NCBI RefSeq assembly: GCF_003173715.1
Contig: NZ_CP029550.1
Coordinates: 1,240,001 to 1,304,000, forward strand
Direction of reading: 5' to 3'
Length of the DNA: 64,000 nt
Source of the DNA: Methylobacterium durans
GTDB lineage: Bacteria > Pseudomonadota > Alphaproteobacteria > Rhizobiales > Beijerinckiaceae
Part shown: piece by piece, positions 9,783 to 18,803 of the stretch
Numbering within the stretch: the stretch's first letter is position 1
How the letters are laid out: each line of letters begins with the position of its first letter
Notes under the pieces: model-generated
What the model was told of the DNA's origin: nothing
Database searches by the model: none
What the model saw: the letters and a program-made list of their open reading frames with translations, nothing else
Translations under genes and position numbers: made by a program

Positions 9783-10640
9783 ATGACCAGCGCTCGCCCC
9801 GATTGTGGGATCACGATCCGGACGATGGCACCGAGCGCGCTCGGCACGGCCCTCGACTGGGCCGCAGCGGAAGGCTGGAACCCCGGGCTGAACGATGCCG
9901 CCTGCTTCCACGCCGCCGATCCGGACGGCTTTCTCATGCTGTACGACGGCGATGCCCCCGCAGGCTCGATCTCGGTCGTCCGCTACCCCGAGGCATTCGG
10001 CTTCCTCGGCCTCTTCATCGTGAGGCCGGATCGACGCGGGCGGGGTTTCGGGCGACGCCTCTGGGAGGCCGGGCTCACCCACCTCGACGGCTGCACCATC
10101 GGCCTCGACGGCGTCGTCGCGCGGCAAGCGTCCTACGGGCGCGCCGGCTTCGCGACGGCCCACCGGAACATCCGCTATGCCGGCGAACCCCGCCGGTCCG
10201 GCCCGCCCGATCCGCGCATCGTCCCGGTCGACGAGGCGCTCCTGCCCGCCCTGTTTGCCTACGACCGGCGCTTCTTTCCCGCGCCGCGCGAGATTTTCCT
10301 GCGCTGCTGGCTCGGTGGAGAGGGGCATCGGGCGAAGGCACTTCTCGAAGGCAGTGCCATCCTCGGCTACGGCGTCGTGCGCGCCTGCCGGGTCGGCCAC
10401 AAGGTCGGCCCGTTGTTCGCTCGGGATCCCGGCGTGGCGGCCGCGCTCCTGAACGACCTCGTCGCCGGGCTCGCCGGCCCGGTGGCGCTCGACCTGCCGG
10501 AGCCGAACGCAGCGGGTTTGCGGCTCGCCGAGTCGTACGGCCTGGCACCGGTCTTCGAGACCGCCCGGATGTATCGCGGTGCCCGGCCGGACCTGCCGCT
10601 GGGGGAGACGTTCGGCATCACGACCTTCGAGCTGGGCTGA
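9783..10640 (+). CDS. GNAT-family N-acetyltransferase
   Basis: The 285-aa protein carries one clear GNAT acetyl-CoA site: LGLFIVRPDRRGRGFGRRLW, with the R/Q-x-x-G-x-G/A pyrophosphate loop, at about residues 75-95. The C-terminal half (from EALLPALFAYDRRFFPAPRE) looks like the second domain of bidomain GNATs such as YitI-like proteins, with ALDLPEPNAAGLRLAESYG near the end. I chose 9783 because GGAGG lies 7-11 bases upstream; another in-frame ATG at 9723 is less likely. The acceptor substrate is unknown. It starts 147 bases after the hydroxylase operon. Confidence 0.85.
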   Translation: MTSARPDCGITIRTMAPSALGTALDWAAAEGWNPGLNDAACFHAADPDGFLMLYDGDAPAGSISVVRYPEAFGFLGLFIVRPDRRGRGFGRRLWEAGLTHLDGCTIGLDGVVARQASYGRAGFATAHRNIRYAGEPRRSGPPDPRIVPVDEALLPALFAYDRRFFPAPREIFLRCWLGGEGHRAKALLEGSAILGYGVVRACRVGHKVGPLFARDPGVAAALLNDLVAGLAGPVALDLPEPNAAGLRLAESYGLAPVFETARMYRGARPDLPLGETFGITTFELG

Positions 10641-10688
10641 GACCGCTGACGGATATGTTCGCCTGAGACACGTGGAAAAGCGGGATGC

Positions 10689-11468
10689 TCACGAGCCGCG
10701 CCCGAAACTCTCCAGCACGCGGCCCAGCGCCTCGGGCTCGACCCGGACCGACCCCGCGAACGGATGATCGATCGCGACGATGACGAGGAGCCCGGAGAAG
10801 ATCAGGATCGACAGCATCCCCGTCATGATCGTCTGGACGCGCAGATTCTCGGTGGCAAAGAAGAACGTGAACCCGATCGTCAGCAACGCACCGCTCGCGA
10901 GGACCAGCCAGAGGAGCGTCGGCACGCTGCCGGAGGCCATGATCAGCCGGTCGCGACGCGCTTCCGTCACGTGATCGAGCTGGTTCAGGATCTCGGCGAG
11001 GATCACCTCGCTGCGTGGGTCGCCCGGTGTCGTCGCCAGGGCGGCCGCGTAGATGCCGTCGAGCGCGTGGCGTGCCTCGGGACTGGTCCGGTCGCGCTCC
11101 ATGGCAGGCCAGTCGTCCTCGATCGTCGCCCGGATGTAGCGGGTCAGGTTCGTACGGAGGGCCGATCGTGACCCGGCCTCGAGCCCATCGCTGAGGCGGT
11201 AGAGGACGGCAAGGGCAGCGGCCTCCTGCGCCACCTTCCGCTCCGCCTCGCTGAACCGCTCCCAGACGACCACGACCGCGAAGGCCAGCAGGACCGCGTA
11301 GAGGACCCCGACGGTCGCGAACTTGAAACCCGCGACCTCGTTGTTCGTGCGAAGCGCGGCGAAGCCGATCTGCCGCCGGATCAGGATGGGAGCGAACATC
11401 GCGAGCAGCGTCGGCAGGCCGACGATCAGGAGACCGCATAGCCAGAGCGGAAGATGCGACAGGCCCAT
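10689..11468 (-). CDS. DUF4239-like membrane protein
   Basis: The protein has two N-terminal membrane helices (LPLWLCGLLIVGLPTLLAMF and FATVGVLYAVLLAFAVVVVW), a soluble helical middle of about 120 residues, and two C-terminal helices (VPTLLWLVLASGALLTIGFT and TGMLSILIFSGLLVIVAID). This is the bestrophin-like DUF4239 layout. The phrase WERFSEAERKVAQEAAALA after helix 2 is typical. I chose the ATG at 11468, preceded by GAGGAGC, over an in-frame ATG 13 codons upstream. It converges with the acetyltransferase gene. Function unknown; a channel-like role is suggested only by fold similarity. Confidence 0.75.
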   Translation of the reverse strand: MGLSHLPLWLCGLLIVGLPTLLAMFAPILIRRQIGFAALRTNNEVAGFKFATVGVLYAVLLAFAVVVVWERFSEAERKVAQEAAALAVLYRLSDGLEAGSRSALRTNLTRYIRATIEDDWPAMERDRTSPEARHALDGIYAAALATTPGDPRSEVILAEILNQLDHVTEARRDRLIMASGSVPTLLWLVLASGALLTIGFTFFFATENLRVQTIMTGMLSILIFSGLLVIVAIDHPFAGSVRVEPEALGRVLESFGRGS

Positions 11469-11621
11469 CCCGGCTCCTCGGGGCCGGCGCGATCGGACCC
11501 CGATCATGCGCTCCCACGCTCACGAGCTTGGCGGGAGACGTAGCATTCGGCCTGAGCTCGATCAGCCCTCGGTCACCAAGCGAACGATCGGATTCCGGTC
11601 AGATCCACGGCCGCGGCCAGA

Positions 11622-11888
11622 TCAGGCCGCAGGCACCAAAGACATCCGCTCCGCAATCCAATCCTGCGCAGCGTTCAAGCCGTCGAAACGGACGGACAGC
11701 ACGCCGACGTCACAAGCTCCGAAGCCGACCTCGATGCACCATTGTCCTGCCTTACCATCCGTGCCGTGCACCTCCTCGCTCAGGCGGATCAGGACGGCCA
11801 CGAGCTTGCCATCGGCGAATGCAAGGCGTCCGTCCGTGTCCGCGCACAGGGTCCCGATCTGGACGGGCTCCAGGGTGATATCGACCAT
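11622..11888 (-). CDS. small hypothetical protein, 88 aa
   Basis: A short soluble protein beginning MVDITLEPVQIGTLCADTDG and ending WIAERMSLVPAA. The pattern of a beta-rich first half with 'GRLAFADGKLVAVLIRLSEE' and an alternating strand/turn second half looks like a genuine small conserved protein. I chose the start at 11888 because GAGGAACG lies immediately upstream; a frame start at 11948 would add 20 uncharged, Cys-containing residues. No motif that assigns a function. It lies between DUF4239 and a Crp/Fnr gene on the same strand. Confidence 0.55.
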   Translation of the reverse strand: MVDITLEPVQIGTLCADTDGRLAFADGKLVAVLIRLSEEVHGTDGKAGQWCIEVGFGACDVGVLSVRFDGLNAAQDWIAERMSLVPAA

Positions 11889-11999
11889 CCGTTCCTCAAA
11901 AGGGCGCCACTCGATCCTGCAGCACCTAACGGGATTAACGCGCATCAAGTTTCAGACCTGCTGCGAGCTGGGCGTGCTCCGGTGCGGTCGGCACGTTTC

Positions 12000-12716
12000 T
12001 CAGGGACCGTACCCATCGAAGCAGAGATAGGCGGGATCGAATTCGGCGAAGGCCTTCAGCGCCTCGACGTTCGGGAACGCCACCTGCTGGTTGCTCCAGC
12101 TGATCAACCCGTTCGTGCGCAGGCTCTGGAGGACACGATTGATGTGCACATGGGAGATGCCGAGCGCGTCCGCCATATCGAGCTGCGTCAACGGAAACTC
12201 GAAGCCGTCCGCGTCAGCCTGACCGATGACCTGCAGACAGACCAGCAGCTCGCAGAACAGATGGGCCAAGCGCTTGTCGGCCGGACGGGTATCGTTGACG
12301 ATCCATTCGCGCGCCCGGCTCAGTTCGCGCAGCGTGACCCACCAGATCGCATGGCTGATGGCGGGAAACGCGTTGACCACCTCCAGCAGGCGCGAGCGCG
12401 GGATATCGGCGACGGAGCAGGGCGCGAGCGCTCCGACCCGAAGGTCCCGTCCAAACCGGCCGGCATCGTGCATGTAACAGAGATCGCCCGGCAGGACGAA
12501 GGAGACGATCCGGCGCGCGCCGCCCGGAAGCGTCTTGTACCGGCAGGCGAAGCCACTCATCACGAGGTAGACGCGATCGGTGACTTCACCGCAGGTGATG
12601 TCGCGCCGGGTCGTCACCGTTCGCCGATTGAAGGTCAAGCCCTGCAGGACGGATCGGTCTTCCTCGGATAGCTGGCCAGCGCGTTCAAGTTTCTGAAGAA
12701 AAGGATCTCCGGTCAA
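12000..12716 (-). CDS. Crp/Fnr-family transcriptional regulator, TTG start
   Basis: The 238-aa protein has an N-terminal cyclic-nucleotide-type beta-roll (VYLVMSGFACRYKTLPGGAR, VSFVLPGDLCYMHDAG) and a C-terminal winged helix (LTQLDMADALGISHVHINRV). It lacks an N-terminal Cys cluster, so it is not an iron-sulphur Fnr. This subtype is common and often multi-copy in Methylobacterium. The start codon is TTG: an in-frame TAA lies directly upstream, and AGGGGG sits seven bases before the TTG. The 10-bp palindrome CAATTAATTG overlaps the start codon. The target genes are unknown. Confidence 0.85.
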   Translation of the reverse strand: MTGDPFLQKLERAGQLSEEDRSVLQGLTFNRRTVTTRRDITCGEVTDRVYLVMSGFACRYKTLPGGARRIVSFVLPGDLCYMHDAGRFGRDLRVGALAPCSVADIPRSRLLEVVNAFPAISHAIWWVTLRELSRAREWIVNDTRPADKRLAHLFCELLVCLQVIGQADADGFEFPLTQLDMADALGISHVHINRVLQSLRTNGLISWSNQQVAFPNVEALKAFAEFDPAYLCFDGYGP

Positions 12717-12723
12717 TTAATTG
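12714..12723. promoter_or_regulatory. palindrome CAATTAATTG over the start codon of the Crp/Fnr gene
   Basis: The exact 10-bp palindrome covers the TTG start codon (12714-12716) and the spacer to the ribosome-binding site AGGGGG. A protein bound there could block translation or transcription, so autoregulation is possible. A closely related palindrome, GCAATTAATTGC, lies at 26285-26296, upstream of the second Crp/Fnr gene of this window. Symmetry is observed; function is inferred. Confidence 0.35.
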
Positions 12724-13155
12724 CCCCCTAAGCAATTTTACGCAACAAGTTTTTCTTTTTACTTTATACGATCTATCTATTGCGTTGCTGCATTCCGGAG
12801 TTGCGGCGCACGCATAGATGAATTGGGGCTGGCGCGTACAACTTCTTACTTCCGAGCGACCTTCCGATTGAGGTGCTCGGACTGGCGCGACAGCCCCGAT
12901 GCGGGCGCCAACACTTGGCTCGCCGCCGTCCCCACGTCCTGCGCGGCACCCGGCGCGACCGCGATCGAGGATGCGGCCTGCGCGCGGAATCGCACGCAAT
13001 CGTCAACCGGGGCTGGCGTCTGCCTCAGGAATGCAACTTGTGTAGCTGCCATCAGCCTCGCTTGATGGGCCGCGGGGCCCGGCGCGAGCGGCCGGCTTCG
13101 ACGAGGATCGCGCGGCTCTGCTTCGCGGACCGGGCTCCATCGACAAGGGGACAGG
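12724..13155. other. intergenic region between Crp/Fnr and marC-family genes
   Basis: About 430 bases without a convincing gene. The first 70 bases are clearly AT-rich (TTTTTCTTTTTACTTTATAC) and probably hold the promoter of the Crp/Fnr gene on the minus strand. The rest is GC-rich. Open frames there show no conserved features and are probably chance. GACAAGGGGACAGG just before 13156 supplies the ribosome site of the MarC gene. Confidence 0.5.
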
Positions 13156-13797
13156 ATGCAGTTCGATCTCGCCTTCGTGACGAAGGTCTTCGCCGCCCTG
13201 TTCGCGATCATGAATCCGATCGCCAACGTTCCGGTCTTCCTCTCGCTGACCGAGGGCGCCTCGGCGACCGCGCAGCAGCGGACAGCCGTCATGGCGACGA
13301 TCGGCACCACGATCGGCTGCTTCATCGCAGTTCTGGCAGGCGGCATGATCCTCGCAATCTTCGGGATCAGCGTGAACGACTTCCGCCTCGCCGGCGGCCT
13401 ACTCGTCCTTCTGATCGCGCTCTCGATGCTGCAGGGAACGGCGAGCCACGCGCACGCGGCCACCCCCAAGGAGAAGGCGGAGGATCTCGATCCGGCGAGC
13501 GTCGCCATCTATCCGCTGACCGTACCCCTGCTCGTCGGTCCCGGCACGATCGCGACGCTGATCGTGTTCGCGGAGACGGCTCGCACGCAGGGAAAGCTCA
13601 CGGAGCTGGCGGCCGGCCTCGGTCTCTTTCTCGCGCTTCTCGCCGCGGCGCTGCTCTCGGCGCCCTTCCTCGGGCGGCACCTTTCGCAGACCGCCACCGC
13701 CATCACCCGCCGCCTCATGGGCATGATCCTCGCCGCGGTGGCGATGGAAATGATCGTGACGAGCCTGCGCGATCTCTTTCCCGGACTGACCCGCTAG
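13156..13797 (+). CDS. MarC-family integral membrane protein
   Basis: The 213-aa protein matches MarC/UPF0056 proteins in length and in their six predicted membrane helices. Diagnostic features are the start MQFDLAFVTKVFAALFAIMN followed by PIANVPVFLSLTEG, the cytosolic segment near residues 100-115, and the second-half repeat YPLTVPLLVGPGTIATLIVF. The last helix contains RRLMGMILAAVAMEMIVTSL. MarC proteins were once linked to antibiotic resistance, but that role is not supported by later work; their transport function is unsettled. It seems to be a single-gene transcript. Confidence 0.9.
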   Translation: MQFDLAFVTKVFAALFAIMNPIANVPVFLSLTEGASATAQQRTAVMATIGTTIGCFIAVLAGGMILAIFGISVNDFRLAGGLLVLLIALSMLQGTASHAHAATPKEKAEDLDPASVAIYPLTVPLLVGPGTIATLIVFAETARTQGKLTELAAGLGLFLALLAAALLSAPFLGRHLSQTATAITRRLMGMILAAVAMEMIVTSLRDLFPGLTR

Positions 13798-13903
13798 GCG
13801 GGGCGGGTCACCCGATTCGGTGGCGTCCTGCGATGCACAGAGCGCGGGTCGGTCAGGCGGCGCCACGCCTGACATTTCGGTCCGCCTGCCCCATATCGAG
13901 CCC

Positions 13904-14104
13904 ATGACGAACGAAATTCCGCATCCCTATGAGATCGAAGTCCTGCCCCTCGAGAAGCCGGCCGGCGCCTATCGCTGGGTGCTGAGGCGCGGCGGCAAGC
14001 TGCTGGAGCGCTCGGACAGGCCCCACCCGAGCGAGGAGAAAGCCTGGGCGAGCGCCGTGAAGGCCCTCGAAGGCGACCTGACTCCAACCGGGCGTCGGCG
14101 CTGA
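13904..14104 (+). CDS. small hypothetical protein, 66 aa
   Basis: A compact, charged protein: PHPYEIEVLPLEKPAGAYRW, then VLRRGGKLLERSDRPHPSEE and KAWASAVKALEGDL. The pattern of strand-strand-helix with a basic hairpin is typical of small conserved proteins in Methylobacteriaceae. I chose the ATG at 13904; the frame is open upstream to 13820 but that part has no coding character. Function unknown. It sits in a 100-base gap after the MarC gene and may be independent. Confidence 0.55.
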   Translation: MTNEIPHPYEIEVLPLEKPAGAYRWVLRRGGKLLERSDRPHPSEEKAWASAVKALEGDLTPTGRRR

Positions 14105-14182
14105 GGCTGTCCGACCATACTGAACGACCGGCCGCTCCGTGTGTTGGGGTGGGGACCTGACCGCTCATGGAGCATCCCTCGC

Positions 14183-14478
14183 ATGCGGCCCCATCTCGCC
14201 CTGGCCACGACCTTCTGCCTCGCGCTCGCGGGTGCCGCGACAGCTCAAGGAAGGCTCGACAATTCGAGTGGCGGCACCTCGGAGCCGGTGCGGAGTGGGG
14301 CGGTACCAAGCACCGGGAATATCGACCGGGGTCTCGGCCCGACGACGAATCTCCCCGGAAACCCGAGCAACGCCTCCGTGCCGGGCACGAATCCCGGCGT
14401 GAACATCGGTGGCACCCCAACCGGGGGGCGCCGGGCACGGGCGGCACGGCTGGCGGACCTGGGATCGGCAATCGCTGA
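14183..14478 (+). pseudogene. small Gly/Asn/Thr-rich exported protein, frameshifted in a G-run
   Basis: The product starts MRPHLALATTFCLALAGAAT, a clear signal peptide, and continues with a low-complexity region rich in Gly, Asn, Pro and Thr (GNIDRGLGPTTNLPGNPSNA). In the present frame it would run on into the downstream antisense gene. Adding one G to the six-G run at 14423-14428 restores a Gly-rich end (GGAPGTGGTAGGPGIGNR) followed by a TGA at 14476-14478, giving 98 aa. The same +1 logic rescues three other genes in this window, so a sequencing undercall is likely. Function unknown. Confidence 0.6.
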
Positions 14479-14515
14479 CGGGCGAATCAGTAGTGGCCCC
14501 GGTGTGCGGACACGC

Positions 14516-17500
14516 TCATCGCGCGGCCGGACGCGGCGTGCCGAGGCGCCGGACGAGCCTCCCGGCCCGCTCAGACGCTGCCTGCACGGCGAGGAACAGG
14601 ACCGGCGTCACGTAGAGGGTCAGGATCTGCGACACTACGAGGCCTCCAACGACCGCGATCCCGAGGGGCTGGCGCATCTCGGGGCTCGCGCCGTACCCGC
14701 AGGCCAGCGGCACCGCGCCGACGATGGCCACGAGGCTCGTCATCGCGATCGGCCGGAACCGCCGGAGGGACGCCTCGCGGATCGCCACGACCGGCGCGTC
14801 CCCCGCCTGGAGCCGGCCGAGCGCGGCGTCGACGACCATGATGGCGTTCTTCTTCACGACGCCGATCAGGAGCAGGATCCCGATGATGCCCGTCAGATCG
14901 AGGCTGAGCCCGGTCCAGGAGAGGGCGATGAGCGCGCCGAGGGTCGCGGCGGGCAGGCCAGCCAGGATCGTCAGCGGCTGCGCGAAGCTCTCGTAGAGGA
15001 TGCCGAGGATCACGTAGACCGCGAGGATGGCGGCGAGCACGAGCAGGCCCTGGCTGCCTGAGCTTTCCTGGAACGTGCGCGCAGTGCCGAGGAACGTCAC
15101 GGCGATCGAGGCGGGGACCGCGGCTTCCGCGCGGATTGCCTCGATGCGCCACACGGCTTCTCCGAGGGAGACACCCCGCGCGAGGTCGAACGAGACGGTC
15201 ACGCCGGGAAACAGCCCGATCTGATTGAGCGATTGCAGGCCGAGGCTCGGTTCGGCGCGGGCGAAGGCCGACAGGGGCACGAGCGCGCCGCCCGCTGCGC
15301 GAAGCCGGATCCCGTCGAGGTCCACGGCCTGCCCCACGGGCGTCCGGGCGAACTCGACGAGAACCGGGTGGATGTCTGAGCCGGTCTGGATCGTCGCGAC
15401 CTGACGCGGCCCGAAGCCGAGGTTGAGCACGGACCGCACCTGATCGGCGCCGATGCCGAGAAGGCGCGCCTTGTCCCGGTCAACGCGCAGCGTGACCTGT
15501 GGGACGGCGTCCCGGAGGTCGGTGGTCACACCGACAAAGCGGGCGTCCCGGCCCATTGCCTCGGCGAGCCGCGCCGACCAGCGGCCTATCTCATCGAGGT
15601 CGGCGCCCTGCACGGCGAACTGATACTGGCTGCGCCCCTGCCGCCCACCGCGCAGGGTCTGGTAGGGCGTCACAAGGCTCGTGATTCCGGGGATCGCGTC
15701 GAGCGCCCGGCGCAGCTCCGCCAGGACCGTCTCAAGATTCCCACGCTCCGATCTCGGCTTCAGCTCCACGAAGACACGGCCCTGGTTCGGGCCGCCGCCG
15801 TTCGCGCCCGGCCCCCCGATGCTGGAGACGACGTGCGCCACGTGACGGGAGGCGCGAAGCGCGGCGTCGACCTGCGCCTGGAGGCCGGCCATCGCTCCGA
15901 AGGCGATGTCGGGCCGTGCCTCCGTCGAGACCGTGAGAAGGCTCAGATCCTCCTGAGGCATGAACCCGCGCGGTATGGCGCGACCGAGCGCGGCGGTTCC
16001 CCCAGGGTCGCGAGGAACAGGAGGACGATCACGGAGCGATGTCGAAGCGACCAGTCGAGGCTCCGGCCGTAGTGGGCGAGCAGACGCGCATGGGCGTCCC
16101 GCGCCCGGGTCCGCCGCGGCGTGCCGCGCAGCAGGCTTGCGAGCGCCGGCGTCAGGGTCAGCGAGACGAGGGCGGAGATCGCGAGGGCGACGCAGACGGT
16201 GACTGCGAATTCGTGGAAGATCCGGCCCACGATCCCACCCATGAACAGAACGGGGATGAAGGCCGCGATCAGCGAGACGGTGACCGAGACGATGGTGAAG
16301 GCCATCTCGCTTGCGCCGCGGAGCGCCGCGTCGACCGGACCGAGCCCGGACTCGCGGTGGTGTTGGAACCCTTCGAGCATGACGATCGCATCGTCGACCA
16401 CGAGCCCGACGGACAGCGTGAGAGCGAGGAGCGTGATGGTGTTGAGGGAAAATCCGAGGCCGTGCATCGCTGCAAAGGTGCCGGCGACGGAGAGCGGCAC
16501 GGCAAGCCCCGCGATGAGGGTGGTACCAAGACCACCGCCGAAGAGGTGGATGACGAGAACCACGAGTGCGCTCGTCGCAGCGAGCGTCACCAGCACGTCG
16601 GCCACGCCTTCCCGGATCGCACCGGAATGGTCGTTGACGATCGTCAGGGCCGCGTTCCCGCCGAGATCGGCGCGAAGCCGCGGCAGCGCCCGCCGCACCG
16701 CGTCCGAGACCGCGACGGCGCTCGAGCCTGCCTCACGATGGACTGCGAGGACGAGTGCCGGCTCGCCGTCGAGCCAGCTTCCGGACTGATCATCCTCGAC
16801 GGAATCCACGACGGAGGCGAAGTCGCCGAGGCGCACCGGCCGCCCGCCCCGCGTCGCGACGATGAGGTCCCGGAATCCGGCGGCGTCCTCGAACTGCGTC
16901 GGCGAGCGGAGCGCCGCCCGCCGCTCCGCGTCGATGAGGGTGCCGACCGGGGTCTGGGCGTTGGCGGCCCGGATCGCCTGTTCGATGGCGTCCGGGGCGA
17001 GATCTCGGCCCACCATCGCCCGCGGATCGAGGCGGATGCGCACGGCGCGCTTCTGACTACCATGCAGGACGATTTGTCCGACACCGGGTAGAGCCGACAG
17101 GGCGGGCGAGAGCACGGTCCTGGTCACGCCGTCGAGTTGGGACAGCGGCAGGCCCTGGCTCGTCAGCGCTACGAGGAGGACCGGCGCGTCGGCAGGGTTG
17201 AACTTCCGGTAGGTCGGCGCGGTCAGCATCTCGGTCGGAAGATGGCGCTGCGCCCTCGCCAGCGCGGCCTGCACGTCGGAAGCCGCCGCGTCGATATCGC
17301 GGTGGAGGGCGAATTCCAGGGTGATCGCGCTCGTCCCGGTGGTGTTCGTCGCGCTCGTCGCCTGCAGCGAGGGAATCGCCGCGAATTCGCGGATCAGGGG
17401 TGTGGCGACGGCGCTCGCCATCGTCTCGGGGCTCGCGCCGGGGAGCTGGGCGGAGACGAGAACGACCGGAAATTCCACGCGGGGCAGCGCCGCGACCGGC

Positions 17501-17595
17501 AGCAGCCGATAGGCGTAGAGCCCGGCACCGAGCAGGGCGAGCCCCAGCAGGATCGCGGCAATCGGACGCCGGACGAAGGGAGCCGCGAGGTTCAT
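14516..17595 (-). pseudogene. RND multidrug efflux permease, split by one missing base
   Basis: Two overlapping frames together make a full RND permease. The upstream frame begins MNLAAPFVRRPIAAILLGLA and holds the proton-relay motif SVGLVVDDAIVMLEGFQHHR. It breaks at 15999-16003, where the minus strand reads five G. One more G joins it to the downstream frame, which continues with RGFMPQEDLSLLTVSTEARP and the second-half motif GVVKKNAIMVVDAALGRLQA. The restored protein has 1026 aa, a normal family length. The start overlaps the adaptor stop (ATGA). If the break is real the pump is dead; if it is a base-calling error the operon is functional. It is closer to the MdtB/MdtC-like subgroup than the intact pump at 2.4 kb. 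Confidence 0.85.
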
Positions 17596-18785
17596 GGCAG
17601 CACCGGAGCACCGGCCGAAGCGACGGCCCGGCTCTCCACGGAGAGCGCCGAACCGTCGACGAGACGCGCCTGGCCCTCCACGACGACCCGCTCGCCCGCG
17701 GCGAGCCCGGCCCGGATCACGGCGCGACCCTCGACGGTCTCTGTGCTCTCGACCGCGCGCCGCTCGGCCATGCCGTCCGGACGGACGACGAAGATTGCGA
17801 CCCCCGCCCTATCCCGCATCAGAGCGGCGAGCGGCACCGTGACTTGGTCTCTGCCCGCATCGAGGCTGAGGCTCAGCCGGGCGTACTGGCCCGGCCAGAG
17901 GGCGCCGTCATCGTTCGGGACAAGGGCCTTCACGAGGATTGTGCCGGTCGCCTGATCGACCGAGGAATCGATGAAGCGGACCCGACCCGTCGCTGCGGGC
18001 TTCTCGGCTCCGCCGAGGAAGATGGACACGGCGGGCCGTTCCCCGCCTTCCGCCATCGCCGTGCGCAGAGCATCGAGGTCGCGCTCAGGGAGGGTGAGGC
18101 CGACCTGCAGTGGCTTCATCGGCGTGATCGTCAGGAGCGCAGCGGACGGGCCCTCGGCCGGCCCCACGAGGTCGCCGCGGGCGTTGCGCACCACGCCGAC
18201 CCGCCCGCCGATCGGAGCCCGCACGATCGCGTAGCCGAGCCTGATCCGCGAGGCCCTGAGCGACGCCTCCGCCGCGGCGACAATCGCCGCGGCCGCACGG
18301 GCCTCTGCGGTCAGCTGGTCCACCTGCACCTGGGTCGAGACGCTGCGGGCGCGCAGTTCGAGGGCCCGCCCGAGATCCGCTTCCAGACGCGCCAGGGTCG
18401 CACGGTCCTTGGCGAGCGTTGCCTCGTCGCGCGCGACGACGGCGCGGATCTCGCTGTCATCGATCCGGAAGAGCACGTCGCCTTCCGAGACCACGCTTCC
18501 GTCCTCGACGCGCCGCTCGACGATCTCGCCCTCGATGCGCGCCCGCACCTTGACGGTCGACAGCGGTTCGACCCAGCCGACGCCGGTTCTCACATCCGGC
18601 ACCCGCTCGAGGCGTGCGAACTCGGCGCGCACCGGAAATTCGGTGCGATGCACCGGCGCTCCCACGGGAGCATCCCCACGCGCGGCGAGGGCCTCCATCC
18701 GGGCCGGCGACCGGACATCGTGAAGGAAAAGGCCACCACCGAGGGCAACGGCCCCGAGGGAGAGGGTCAGGCGCGTCGGTCGCAT
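17592..18785 (-). CDS. RND efflux periplasmic adaptor subunit
   Basis: A 397-aa membrane-fusion protein. The N-terminus is a signal anchor (LTLSLGAVALGGGLFLHDV) without a lipobox. The biotinyl-lipoyl-like halves are EPLSTVKVRARIEGEIVERR and LGYAIVRAPIGGRVGVVRNA, separated by a short coiled-coil hairpin (ATLAKDRATLARLEADLGRA). The stop codon overlaps the permease start by the ATGA arrangement, which indicates translational coupling. The 3' neighbour is the frameshifted permease. No outer-membrane channel gene is adjacent. The gene begins 18 bases after the end of the aminolevulinate synthase gene on the same strand. Confidence 0.88.
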   Translation of the reverse strand: MRPTRLTLSLGAVALGGGLFLHDVRSPARMEALAARGDAPVGAPVHRTEFPVRAEFARLERVPDVRTGVGWVEPLSTVKVRARIEGEIVERRVEDGSVVSEGDVLFRIDDSEIRAVVARDEATLAKDRATLARLEADLGRALELRARSVSTQVQVDQLTAEARAAAAIVAAAEASLRASRIRLGYAIVRAPIGGRVGVVRNARGDLVGPAEGPSAALLTITPMKPLQVGLTLPERDLDALRTAMAEGGERPAVSIFLGGAEKPAATGRVRFIDSSVDQATGTILVKALVPNDDGALWPGQYARLSLSLDAGRDQVTVPLAALMRDRAGVAIFVVRPDGMAERRAVESTETVEGRAVIRAGLAAGERVVVEGQARLVDGSALSVESRAVASAGAPVLP

Positions 18786-18803
18786 CGTGTCGCTCCCCTA
18801 GCC

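Noticed and set aside
12721..13065. 114-aa plus-strand open frame upstream of the MarC gene
   Set aside because: Its first part runs through the AT-rich promoter of the divergent Crp/Fnr gene, with low-complexity composition and no recognisable domain.
14183..15061. Long version of the small secreted protein continuing antisense to the RND permease
   Set aside because: The extension is an artefact of the missing G at 14423-14428. The restored frame ends at 14478 with a typical Gly-rich tail.
16039..17091. 350-aa plus-strand open frame opposite the frameshifted RND permease
   Set aside because: It is the complement of a strongly conserved permease; high-GC third positions open the antisense frames.
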